DNA from: Candidatus Woesearchaeota archaeon
GTDB taxonomy: Archaea; Nanobdellota; Nanobdellia; Woesearchaeales; GCA-2686295
Length of the DNA: 64,000 nt
Direction: 5' to 3'
Assembly: GCA_937912225.1 (NCBI GenBank)
Contig: CALDOJ010000008.1
Location: 1-64,000, forward strand
The notes under the pieces are model-generated. The model did no database searches. It was given only the letters and a program-made list of their open reading frames with translations, and had not been told where the DNA came from. The translations under genes were made by a program, and so were the position numbers. Positions 16,163 through 27,200 of this stretch are shown here, piece after piece (the stretch's first letter is position 1; every line of letters begins with the position of its first letter).

Positions 16163-19100
16163 TTTGGAACCAAATTTAATTTATTAAGAATATCCATTAC
16201 TTCTTTTTCAGAAAGCAAATGTTCATCTAAGAATTCAAATAAAATCTCAGAAATTGCTTGTTTTGAAATATTACCCTTAGTTAATAATTTTGAAAGTATT
16301 GCTTTGAAAACATCTGCATTAATTTGTTTTTTAGAAGTAACATTTGCAAAGACTTTCATCATATCTTCACTAGAAATTTCTTTTTTATCAAGATGTTCTT
16401 TAACAATAGAATGATCTTCATTAGCCAGTTCAGCTAATTTCTTAAAAACATCTTCATTAGACATATCTTTAATATCATTATTTTCATTGTTTTTTACTTC
16501 TTTAGCAATTTCTTCAGAAGTGCTTGTTGTTTCTTTATTAGGTTCTGCATCTACCTCACTAGCAAGTTTATTACTTTGTGTTTCTTGAACTTCATCTTGT
16601 TTATTTTCTTCCTTTTTTTTAGTTAAAGAACCAAGTTGTTCAAATACATCAGAACCAACATCTTTTTCATCAAACTCTTCTTTTGTAAGGTCAGATAAAT
16701 CAACATATCCTTCACGATCAGTTTCTAATTTTGGTTTAACTTCTGTCTCTTCATCTGTTTCATCAAATATTTTTTTCAACTCAACCTTCTTAACAGCAGG
16801 TTTAGGAATAGCTTTTGATTGAATAATTCTAGATTCATTCTCAACAGTTTCATCAAAGTCACTAAGAATCTCTTTTCGATCTTCTTTCTTTTCTTCAGCT
16901 CGTTTCTTAAAGAGCTTTTCTTTTAAACTAATAGTTTTCCTCTTTTCTTCTGCCCTTTCACCTTCAACAGGTGCTTTTTCTTTTTCATCTACAACTCTAA
17001 GGTTGTTGCTTAATCCATGTTCTGGCTTTTTGTATGTAAGGATGAGATACACAACGCCGGCAAGAACTAGAATCACACCCAGAACTATCAAGATCAAGGG
17101 CAGAAGATTCTTCGAGGAAATTACTTCATTGATTAGATTTTTCTTTTCAGGATGACTATAAGGATTTCTAGGATCAGTATTAGACTCATATTCTTCTAAA
17201 TTATTAAATGAATCATCATCTGGGTCTTCTTTAGCATCTTTAGGATCATTTGGGTCTAAATTAAATTGTTTTTCCCAATAATCAGGAATATTATCATTAT
17301 CACTATCTTTAGTTCTATCAACAGGATAATCTCTAGGATCTCTAGGACTTGTACCACCGCGATACTCTTCTAAATTAGTGTAATCATCATTATCTGCATC
17401 TTCATTTGCATCACTTGGGTCATTTGGATCTAAATCATATCTTTCTTCCCAATAGTCAGGCATTCCATCATTATCACTATCGTTAGATTCTTCACTTCCA
17501 GGAAAACTTTCTGAATCTCGCGGATTAGTATTTGATTGGTATTCTTCTAAATTATTAAATGAATCATCATCTGGGTCTTCTGTTGCATCTGTTGGATCAT
17601 TCGGGTCTAATTCAAAGCTTTCTTCCCATTCATCAGGCATTCCATCACCGTCAGAGTCAGCACTATCTGAACCAGGATAACTATTCGAATCTCTTGGATC
17701 AGAATCACCTTGATATTCTTCTAAGTTATCAAAATTATCTTGATCTGGGTCTTCTGTTGCATCTGTTGGGTCGTCTGGGTCTAATCCATTTTCTTCTTCC
17801 CAACCATCAGGCATTCCATCACCATCACCATCTTCTGGGTCTGCAGAACAGCCATTAGTATCAACTACTTCACCATCATTAGTTTCGTCACAAACATCAA
17901 TTTCATCTATAATTCCATCACCGTCACTATCTTGAATTAAAATCAGCTCTGAACCATCAGCAACATTATCTGCATTATCATATACTTCCCAACAGAAATT
18001 ACTACTTTCTTCAACTAAAATAATCGATTCATAACCAATATTAGGATCAGAACATTCATCTTCAGGAGGAGTTAATCCATAATAAATATCTGCACAAGCA
18101 ACATCATCACTACAACCAATACTAATTTCAACACCGTTTTCAGTAGCAACTTTAACAATATTAACTATAGGTGCAGTTGTATCATTATAACAAACAGAAT
18201 CAAACTCATCCTTAACTACAAACCCATCACTAACACTAATAGGTCCATGATGTCCGGCTGAGTCAATAGGTTCAACTTTTAAATAATAATTTCCTTCTGG
18301 TTCAAAACCAAAAATGTTAATTGTTGGATTAGATGAAGTTGTATAAACCCAATCTCTAACTTGAATATCATCGCTACCATTTCTTAACCAAATAGAATAA
18401 TTATAATGCACAGTAGAAGCATCCATTGATTCAAAAATAGGCTTAATTTCATCACTACAAGCAAAGTTTCCATCTTCAATATCAGTAATTATAGGTATTC
18501 CAAAATCAACTCTAAATTCAATTAAATCTGTACCTGTAGTAATTGGAGAAAAGAAATCACAAGTAATCAAATATCTATGTTCTTTTTCAGACAAACCAAA
18601 TAATTGATGAGTATGAAGAGTGTTACCAGTATTTTCAAAGTCATAATCAACTCCGTTCTTTGTAAAATAACAATTAGCATCTTTATTAGTTTCAACTTCT
18701 AATAAAGGACTAGTATCTTCAATTGAATCAATAGGAGCAGTATTAATAATATAACCTGTTTGAGAATAATCAACCACAAAAGAGAAATTTACAGTATTTG
18801 AAATATCACCCGCTCTATTTTGACAAGCAACAAAGAACAGGTGTTCAGATCTATTAGAACTTGATTGTAAATAATATCTTTCTCTATTAATTGTATTGAA
18901 TACAGGGTTAACATTAGGTGTTTTTGTAACATCCCAATCATCCCAATTATCAAATCTGTGTAACATATAACCATAATCACTTGTCCAGTTGCTATATTTA
19001 CAAATAGTTTCATCATCAGTTCTTACAATGAATTCAACAAAATTGTCTTGAAGAACAGGATTAGGACTAGCATAAGCTTGTTGAATAATAGGTGCAGTTG

Positions 19101-21204
19101 GATCATATCTTAATAAGAAATTGGCAGGGTTGTTTTCATTAACATTACCAAACTCATCTTCACATTTAATAAACATGTCAAAAGTTGGATTAGCTTCTGT
19201 AAAACTTTGTTTAATTTGTTGAGTTGAAGGAGTGATTCCTTGAGGAGAAAAGAAATAAGCATCTAAATTTAAACTATCAAAAGTATTTGAGAAATCATTA
19301 GCTTGATATTTACAAAGATTTGCAGGTGTGTTAGTATCAATTATTACGTCAAAAATAGGATTTCTTGAAACATTATAAGGAGGATTAATCAAAGTAATAT
19401 CCATATCTAAATCACTAACAATAGCAACTAATTCATCACTCGCATAATTATTATTTAAATCATATGCAGTCCAACAAAAAGTTGCAGTATCTTCTAGTAA
19501 AACAGGCATATCAATTGGTTCATTAAACTCAGAAAGTTCACAATCAGAACCATCTGTTGAGATCCCATAATCAAATAAATCTTTACATCCACTTTGAGCA
19601 TCTAAACAATAAACTTGAACTTCAGAGCCATCAGCAGTTTGACTTAATTCAGCCCAAGTTTGAGGAATGATTTCATCACAATTTGAATCTAATTCTGAAG
19701 CGACAACAACAGGAATTGAAGCTTGAACATAATTACCTGCTTCATCATAAGCAACTACATTTAAAGTATAAGTTAAACCATCTTCAAGGTCGGCAAAGAT
19801 AGAAAAGTCTTCATCAAGCTCACCTTGTCTAATAACATCTCCACCTTGAGTTAAAGTATAATTATAACTATCAATACCTGATTCATCATCATTAGCAAAA
19901 ACTTCGCCTCTAATTCTACTTAAAGAACAAGTAGGACTAGTAACATTTAATGTAATATCAAAAGGAGGGGTTCTATCAACATAGAATTCAAAAGTTTCAG
20001 TATTACTACCAAGAGCCATACCACAAGTAATGTCATAAGAATAAGCTCCTTCATCTAAATAACCAAGATTAGCTGTGTAAAGAAGATTATTAGTTGTTGA
20101 AAAATCAAAATCATTTCCATCAACTTCACAACCATTAGGAGTTTGAACTCCAGTTAAAATCTCAAAATCTATATTGTTGTCAATAGTATAGCTTTCAGGT
20201 GAAAGCATAGTAATTGAAAACATTCTATCATAATGAACTGTTACTAAAGTATTATTTACTGAATATTCTAAACCTGCAAGATTAGTACAAGTTATATTAT
20301 AATAAAAATCATGTCTTGAAAAAATGTCTTCATCATCTAATAATTTAATATGAGAATAATCTAATTCTATAGAATGTTTTTTTTTATAAGAGTTAAAATT
20401 ATTAATATCATAATCAGGAAAACCAATTCCATTATATGTACAAATAGTTCGATCATTAGTTGTAATATTCAAACGAGTTTTATCAATTTCAAAATCAGTA
20501 ATAGGATTTGGAGTTATAGAAACTCCTAAAGATGGTTGTGTTATATCATAAGCTAAGTAAAGTTCTTTAGGATGAAGAATCCCATAATAATCTTCACAAA
20601 GAACATAAATTATTTCTTCTCGCCCGCTTGAATCAGGAGATGTATGATCAAAAATTAAACTGTTCTGATTAACACTATATATATAGTGATCTAAACCATC
20701 ATTTAAATTAAAATTAAAAGGAGTATTTGACAAACTTAAAGGCTCGCTAATACCATCACCTGATTTACTATATTTACATTGCTGAGCGCCAGACTCAGTT
20801 TTTACAAGTAAATCAAAACTAGAATTTGAAGATACGCCTAAATGAGGTGATTCAACCCAAATATTCATGAATGGAGCATTAATAGAGAAAGGTTGACAAA
20901 CAGTTACAGGATTACCAAGAAAATCAGTAGCAGTTATTGAAAGCTCATAATCTCCATTAATTAAATGTTCTGCTGGACGAAACTCAAAAGTTTTATTATC
21001 TTCAGTTTGATTTGTTAAATCATAATTTGTAAGTTCTTTTCTCAATTCAATATTTTGAATAAGAACTTCTTCAGAATAAGTAACTGTGATTGCCGGTTGA
21101 TGATCTTCGGTAGTTATTGTAGGAAAACTATTACAAACAGCTGAAACAGATATAGTTGACACTAATAAAGCTATTACTATCAGTAAAAGTACTCTTAATC
21201 TCAT
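16159..21204 (-). CDS. giant single-pass surface protein with Ig-like domains, TSP3 calcium-binding repeats and a cytoplasmic tail
   Basis: About 1681 residues from the ATG at 21204; a TTG at 21219 is possible. Residues 1-23 (MRLRVLLLIVIALLV...) are a Sec signal. Residues 24-1085 hold many Ig/cadherin-like beta repeats with openings such as DRTPPFDITLN and DPTAPIIQQA. Residues 1090-1355 are acidic repeats of about 59 residues with DSDGDGMPDEWE and LDPNDPTDA motifs, as in thrombospondin type 3/EF-hand-like calcium-binding repeats. A membrane helix follows (LLPLILIVLGVILVLAG), then about 285 residues of charged, probably cytoplasmic sequence with two DVF-x2-L motifs and a helical end. The protein could connect an extracellular calcium-dependent structure to the cytoplasm. 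It starts seven bases after the stop of the 2503-residue gene. Confidence 0.8.
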   Translation of the reverse strand: MRLRVLLLIVIALLVSTISVSAVCNSFPTITTEDHQPAITVTYSEEVLIQNIELRKELTNYDLTNQTEDNKTFEFRPAEHLINGDYELSITATDFLGNPVTVCQPFSINAPFMNIWVESPHLGVSSNSSFDLLVKTESGAQQCKYSKSGDGISEPLSLSNTPFNFNLNDGLDHYIYSVNQNSLIFDHTSPDSSGREEIIYVLCEDYYGILHPKELYLAYDITQPSLGVSITPNPITDFEIDKTRLNITTNDRTICTYNGIGFPDYDINNFNSYKKKHSIELDYSHIKLLDDEDIFSRHDFYYNITCTNLAGLEYSVNNTLVTVHYDRMFSITMLSPESYTIDNNIDFEILTGVQTPNGCEVDGNDFDFSTTNNLLYTANLGYLDEGAYSYDITCGMALGSNTETFEFYVDRTPPFDITLNVTSPTCSLSRIRGEVFANDDESGIDSYNYTLTQGGDVIRQGELDEDFSIFADLEDGLTYTLNVVAYDEAGNYVQASIPVVVASELDSNCDEIIPQTWAELSQTADGSEVQVYCLDAQSGCKDLFDYGISTDGSDCELSEFNEPIDMPVLLEDTATFCWTAYDLNNNYASDELVAIVSDLDMDITLINPPYNVSRNPIFDVIIDTNTPANLCKYQANDFSNTFDSLNLDAYFFSPQGITPSTQQIKQSFTEANPTFDMFIKCEDEFGNVNENNPANFLLRYDPTAPIIQQAYASPNPVLQDNFVEFIVRTDDETICKYSNWTSDYGYMLHRFDNWDDWDVTKTPNVNPVFNTINRERYYLQSSSNRSEHLFFVACQNRAGDISNTVNFSFVVDYSQTGYIINTAPIDSIEDTSPLLEVETNKDANCYFTKNGVDYDFENTGNTLHTHQLFGLSEKEHRYLITCDFFSPITTGTDLIEFRVDFGIPIITDIEDGNFACSDEIKPIFESMDASTVHYNYSIWLRNGSDDIQVRDWVYTTSSNPTINIFGFEPEGNYYLKVEPIDSAGHHGPISVSDGFVVKDEFDSVCYNDTTAPIVNIVKVATENGVEISIGCSDDVACADIYYGLTPPEDECSDPNIGYESIILVEESSNFCWEVYDNADNVADGSELILIQDSDGDGIIDEIDVCDETNDGEVVDTNGCSADPEDGDGDGMPDGWEEENGLDPDDPTDATEDPDQDNFDNLEEYQGDSDPRDSNSYPGSDSADSDGDGMPDEWEESFELDPNDPTDATEDPDDDSFNNLEEYQSNTNPRDSESFPGSEESNDSDNDGMPDYWEERYDLDPNDPSDANEDADNDDYTNLEEYRGGTSPRDPRDYPVDRTKDSDNDNIPDYWEKQFNLDPNDPKDAKEDPDDDSFNNLEEYESNTDPRNPYSHPEKKNLINEVISSKNLLPLILIVLGVILVLAGVVYLILTYKKPEHGLSNNLRVVDEKEKAPVEGERAEEKRKTISLKEKLFKKRAEEKKEDRKEILSDFDETVENESRIIQSKAIPKPAVKKVELKKIFDETDEETEVKPKLETDREGYVDLSDLTKEEFDEKDVGSDVFEQLGSLTKKKEENKQDEVQETQSNKLASEVDAEPNKETTSTSEEIAKEVKNNENNDIKDMSNEDVFKKLAELANEDHSIVKEHLDKKEISSEDMMKVFANVTSKKQINADVFKAILSKLLTKGNISKQAISEILFEFLDEHLLSEKEVMDILNKLNLVPK
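17161..17870. repeat. four in-frame tandem repeats of about 175 bp (TSP3 repeat region)
   Basis: The segment TTCTTCTAA recurs near 17191, 17365, 17542 and 17716, followed each time by similar ATCATCATCTGGGTCTTC-like sequence. The units encode the Asp-rich calcium-binding repeats of the 1681-residue protein. Two units (near 17191 and 17542) are almost identical at the DNA level over at least 40 bases, suggesting recent duplication or gene conversion. Confidence 0.8.
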
Positions 21205-21211
21205 CCTCTTT

Positions 21212-24200
21212 TCACTCAATACTTATTTCTGGTTCATCTGGTGATTTTAAATCTAACCAGATTTCAACCGTGCTGTTGAAAGTATTGCCGGCGTTGTCTG
21301 TGGCAATTAATATGACGTCTTTGAATGTTTCTGAATCAACTCCTCCACAAAGCATTTTTGGTGGTGGGAAGATTTCGAAATCTCCATTTGGTTCAATACA
21401 TTGAATAGTGGCTGGATCACATGGATAAATACAATCAATTCTAGGTTCTGCAGTTAAATCACAATAACTAATATAACAAATTTCAACAGTATCAGTCGAA
21501 GTAGTTCCTACAATGCTAATATTTTCAGTTCCAACAGTAAAAGCAGGTAACCTATTTAATAAGATATTCTCTGCATAAACATTAATATCATTAAGCTCTG
21601 GTTCGGAATCATCAATATATATAGTTGCAGTTTCTGCACGTGAATTACCAGCATAATCAACTACTGTGAAAGTAATAGTTTTTTCTCCTTCACTATTCCA
21701 AGCAAAGCTTGCAGGTATTTGGAAAATATTATTGTAACTATCAAGGTTATCAAGAGTTGTTCCTTCAACTTCCATACTCATCATTAATTCGTGTGAGCCT
21801 TCATTAGTAACATAAACTTCTACTTGTATTGGTTGATCTGAAGGCGAATATTCGGGAGAGATAGTAAGATTAAATTCAGGATTAGTATTATCAATTATTA
21901 ACACGAATAAATCTTCTTTTTCACTACCAAGACTACCATTTTGTAATAGTTTTTGAGCAACTAATTCAACATCATAAATACCTTCAGATAAAGCTTCAGT
22001 AAATGTACAACTAAAGAAATTTTTGGTTGTAACAACACAATTAATGTTTGTAGTTGCAGGATTTAAAATAGCGGATTTAATTTGTATGTCTAATTGTTCT
22101 TCACTACCATTAACGTTTTGAGTATAATCTAATGTTAAGCTAGGAGTGTTTTGAACATTCCATTTATTGTTATGATGAGGATTATTTTCATTAGCACCAA
22201 TCACATTAATTATTGGAGTGTTTGGAGCTTCTTTATCAAGTGTGAAAACCCAGTCATCAGCACATTCATTATCCATACCTGCAGGACAATCAGGATCACA
22301 TTGTTCATCATCTGCGGCTACACAACAGTCACCTTCTTCATTAGTACAAATTTCACAGTTTGTATCTGCAGTAGCTGTACAATCAGGATCACAGACATTA
22401 TCATCACTAGTTCCAACACAACAATCATCTTTTGTATTTAAACAAACAGAAGTTATACATTCATTATCATAAATATAACATTTATCATAGTCACAATATC
22501 CTTCTTCAATTCCAATCCATTGATTATTATCATTACAATATTCTTGATTTAATACATCGCAAGTATCTGGAATACAAATTGAACATCCATAATCATAATC
22601 TTTTGATCCACAAGTTGATTCATAAGCAGAGTTATCCCACACATCTCCTGAACAATAATATTCTTCAGCAGTGTCACAGAATCCTTCAATACATCCAAAG
22701 TTTGAATCATAACATTCAGAGTCGGATAATTTACAAACTGTACAATAAGAACTGCCAAAATTCCATCCAGAACCATCATAATAATCATTATTTGAAATAT
22801 CACAATCATTAGTTTGTGCATCAGGGCTAGGATAAACTGATGAATCAACTCTCCCACATTCATTAGCATAATTTGTAGCAGAAACTTTGTCAACCCAGAA
22901 TCCATCTTCATTACAAATGAAATGCTCTTCTGAATCACAAGAGTAAGGGTTACATGCAACATAATTATCTAAGCAAGTACTATCTAAAGCACCACACATA
23001 ATATTATAATCTTCTGTAGTCCAATTGAAAACATCTGCACCATTATTTCTACACCATCTTTGATTTTCATAATCACAGAAATCTTCAGGAGCAGTTCCAG
23101 CTTCACAATCTGAGCAAATAGGATCTTCTAAACCACAAAGTTCCGGAGCACAATAATCTCCTTCAATATTTATATCTTCATAAGGTAACCATTCACCATA
23201 TTGACAAATAAGTTGTGAGAAAGGATTACATTCATTATGTACACAATTACAATCAACATCCCAAGAAGTATCTGCATAACAATCTTGGAGATCACATAAT
23301 CCATCTTCAGGTAAGTATAAACAACAATCATCTGAATTAGCAGTACAACCACCAAGATCAGTACAATCAGGATCTTCGCCTAAATCATAAACACCGTTAG
23401 TTAATCTACAATCAGGGTCACAAGTATCATCTTCTTCTTCCCAAGCACAACAACCATCTAAACCTGGTTTACAAGCTTTAGTATTATAACCATTATCATC
23501 TAAAACGTTACCAGCATAATCTTGTAAGTTTAATACAATTGAATAATTCCCATTAACCCAGGGACTGCCTTGTGGAGGAGTAAATGATAAAGTGTAATAA
23601 TATCTTAATGAATCTTCACTTGAATAAACAAATAAAGCAGAACTAGTAGGAACAACACCGTTAGGACCAGTTATTTCTAAAACCCAGTCATCAACATTAA
23701 TTCCAGAACCACTCTTTAATTCACTAATATTAACACTGATTGTTTGATATTCATTAACAATAGTTCCAGTAATTAATCCAGATTCAATTTTAGGTTTTTC
23801 ATTATCAAAGAATAAATTCTTACCAGTGCTCATACCAACATTATCTAAATCATCTCTCATAGCAACATGGAACAAATAAGCATTTTCATCAGCTTCATCA
23901 ATGTCATAAGTTAAGTTTAATTCTTTACCAAACCAAATATTTAAATGATCTTTATCATAAACTTTAATTGAATCACCAGTATTAACAGTTGTTTCTAAAG
24001 TTTCAGCCAAATTAATTACTGAAGTAAGAGCTCCTGAATTAACAGATTCAATTAAATAGAATTTTTTATAATTACCATAACTCTTTCTATTATGACTAAG
24101 AACTTCTAAGTAGTTGCCAGCAACCCAGTAGTTGTCAAGACTTAAATCTTCTTGAACAGTTATTGAACTTCCGCTAAAAGGTCCTTGATAAACAACTAAT

Positions 24201-27200
24201 ATGTTTTGATTACCACCAAGATGAGTATCAGAACCAATATTTGTTTCGCTTAATTGGTCATAAATTTCAGCAGGTTCATTATAATCCATAGGAATTTTTT
24301 GAACTAAGTAAAATTCAATCATACCAATAAATTGACTACTTGTTTGACCAGTAACAAATAAATTAGGATCATTTGTATAATAAGTATTATTTCTTGAAAG
24401 TCCATTACCATAAATTGCATTATTATAATAATAAAGAGGGTAATCATTTCCAGCCCAATCTTCGAATTGAACTTCACTAGTAGTTGCAAATAATGGATCT
24501 AATGTTGGATAAGACGGTGCTTTAGTATCTAAAATAATTCCTGAAGTTGATTGATCGCCAGAATTAACTCCATGATAATCAGTAACTTTAGCATGAAAAG
24601 TTAAAGGAATACTGTCTTTACCTCTAAATCTAAGAGTATTAGTAATATTCAAATTAGAATTAATACTATAATCAGATGGAGTATAACCAATACTATAATC
24701 AACACCTTCTAAAGTATAATTGAATCTATCAACAGATTGAATTAGTTTAGAAGATTCGACATGAATATTATACCAACCATAACCAAGTGTACTTACTTCA
24801 TTTCCAAAGAAATCTTTAACAGTAAATGTTAATACAGGTAAATCATTATCAATATGAAGTGTTTCTTCTCTAATAACCTGATCATTTCCGCCTTTATCTT
24901 CAGAATAGAATCTAATAGTGTATTCTCCAGAAGTTTTTTTTTCAAAAGTACTTCCGCTCCAAGTAGCATTAGGATTACAAGAAGTAAACTCAGTAGGATT
25001 TTCACAAAGATAAACTGATTCATAATTATTAGGTTCATTACAACCATAGGCCCAATTTTTACCATAATCAATCATAGGAATATCAACACATTCAAAAGTT
25101 AAATGAAGTTCAGGATGCCACTGACTGAATTTAAAAGAGCCCATCAAACCAGCTGTTGTATCTCTAACAATTGTAGTAGGAGAAATTTGGTCGATAGCAA
25201 ATAAAATCCAATCAGCATTATTATTTTCTGTAATTTCATAACTAGTAGAACCATCTTCTTCTGTTTTGCTAACATTACAAGCAGTATAGAATCTATAAGC
25301 ACCAGAACCCGGTAAAGTTAAAGAATGTTTGTGAAGTTTACCAGTTGCATTAGTTGTAAATGTTCCTTCATAAATTCTATTTACATCATCAGCTAATGTT
25401 TCATTCATGTCAGAATATAATGGACTAACAGTACTATAACGACACTCAGCAAAGTTTTGAGTAGTAATATTTAATTTAACATTTCTATAATTCAAAGTTC
25501 CTTCAGGTAAAGGATTACTAATGCTAATATCTCCCTCAATTAACATAACTTTCGGACCAGAAATTGTTTGAGCATTACCAAATTTATCAACACAATTATA
25601 GTTGAATAAATATCTTCCATCTTCTAAACCTTGGTAATAAAATGAAAAGTTTGTGCCTCCAACTTCATGTTGGCTTCCTTTAAGATTATTATTACTATCT
25701 GTTAAATTAAATTGACAAGTTGCATTTTCATCTAATGAAACATTGATGAATAATTCGCTTTTCCATTCACCATTAAAATAAGGAACATAATTCCAATCAA
25801 TAGTAATAGTTGGACCAGTCTTATCAACAGTAAAAGTTTTATTTTGAAGAACTTCAATATTTTTAGCAGGATCAATAGAATAATAATACAAAATATAATT
25901 TCCAGATGTAGAAGGTGTATAAGTGAAAACATTTCCGCTAGCTAAATCAGTATTAGCATTAGGATAACAAGTATTGGGTTGTTCTGTAACACAATAATAT
26001 GTTTCAAAATCTCCATTATCAATATTATAAACATTATCAACAACATTATACTCTGCGGAGAATAAAGCACCATAAGCATCTTGAACAAATACAGATGTAA
26101 CAGGAGCTTGGAAATCTTTTCTACATTTTAAATCTCCAACAGTACAATCAAGATAACTAATATCAAAAACATCAGAATCATCATTTGAATCTCTATAACA
26201 TAATTCATCTGAAGCAGTATCCCATTTACATTTACCAAAGTCAAAATAATCATCACTATAATTAGAAATAAAATGAGTAATTCCAGTTCGTTGATTTCCG
26301 TTATAAGTAATATCAACATTATATTCTTCTAAACCAATACAATCTGCAACATTATCATAATCACGACATTCTAAATCTAATTCATTTTTACAACCACTAA
26401 CCCAAGAACCTTTATTATTACTTAAACCATCAAAGTAACAAGCAGCCCCGTAAAGAGAACAAAGTTCTTTATTACAATAAGGAAATAAGTTATTAGAACC
26501 ATCAGAACATCTACTACAATCTTGTTCTTCCAAAACATTAGAAGTACAAATACCTAAACCAAATTCCTCTTGATAATTATTCCAACTACATTCACCAGAT
26601 GCAAACTGTCCGCAAGGATCATAATCACAAGAAGTTTTTGACGAATAATCATAACAAGATGTTACTTCAGAACAATCATAATATTTATCAACAGCAGTTA
26701 AAGTATAATCTAAATAACAAACATTCTGAATAGTTGCTAAATTATCACAAAGAAAATCACCATGAGGTTCATATTCAACATAAAGATTATTTTTTCCATA
26801 AGCAGAAAATTCTCCATAAACAGAATTACATTCTTGACAATCAGTTATGCCTTTACACTCAGGACCATTATCATCTTCATAACAAAAGCTTAAACAATAT
26901 TGGTCTTGACCTGAATCAACAAAAATTTGTAATAAGTTATTTGAATCACAATAATAAATTCCAGAATTGGGGTTATTGTAACAAAAAGTATCTTCATGAG
27001 ATTCCATACAAGCAGCATCACCAGTTTGAATCTTTACAGGATTTGAATCTTCAAAAATATTTCCAGGATATAAAGCACGAACTATATATGAATACCAAGA
27101 ATTAGGTTGAATATTATCAGAATCAGAATAGAAATAGATTCCGCTACTAATATCAGTAGGACTCCAACTACCAGCACATTCTCCAGCATCAAATTCTCCA

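Noticed and set aside
17161..17870. Possible CRISPR array
   Set aside because: The repeats are long, in frame and encode TSP3 units; no spacer pattern or cas genes.
22151..22812. Several plus-strand open frames opposite the 2503-residue gene
   Set aside because: They result from AT-rich, Cys-rich coding on the other strand and have unnatural His/Tyr/Asn-rich composition.
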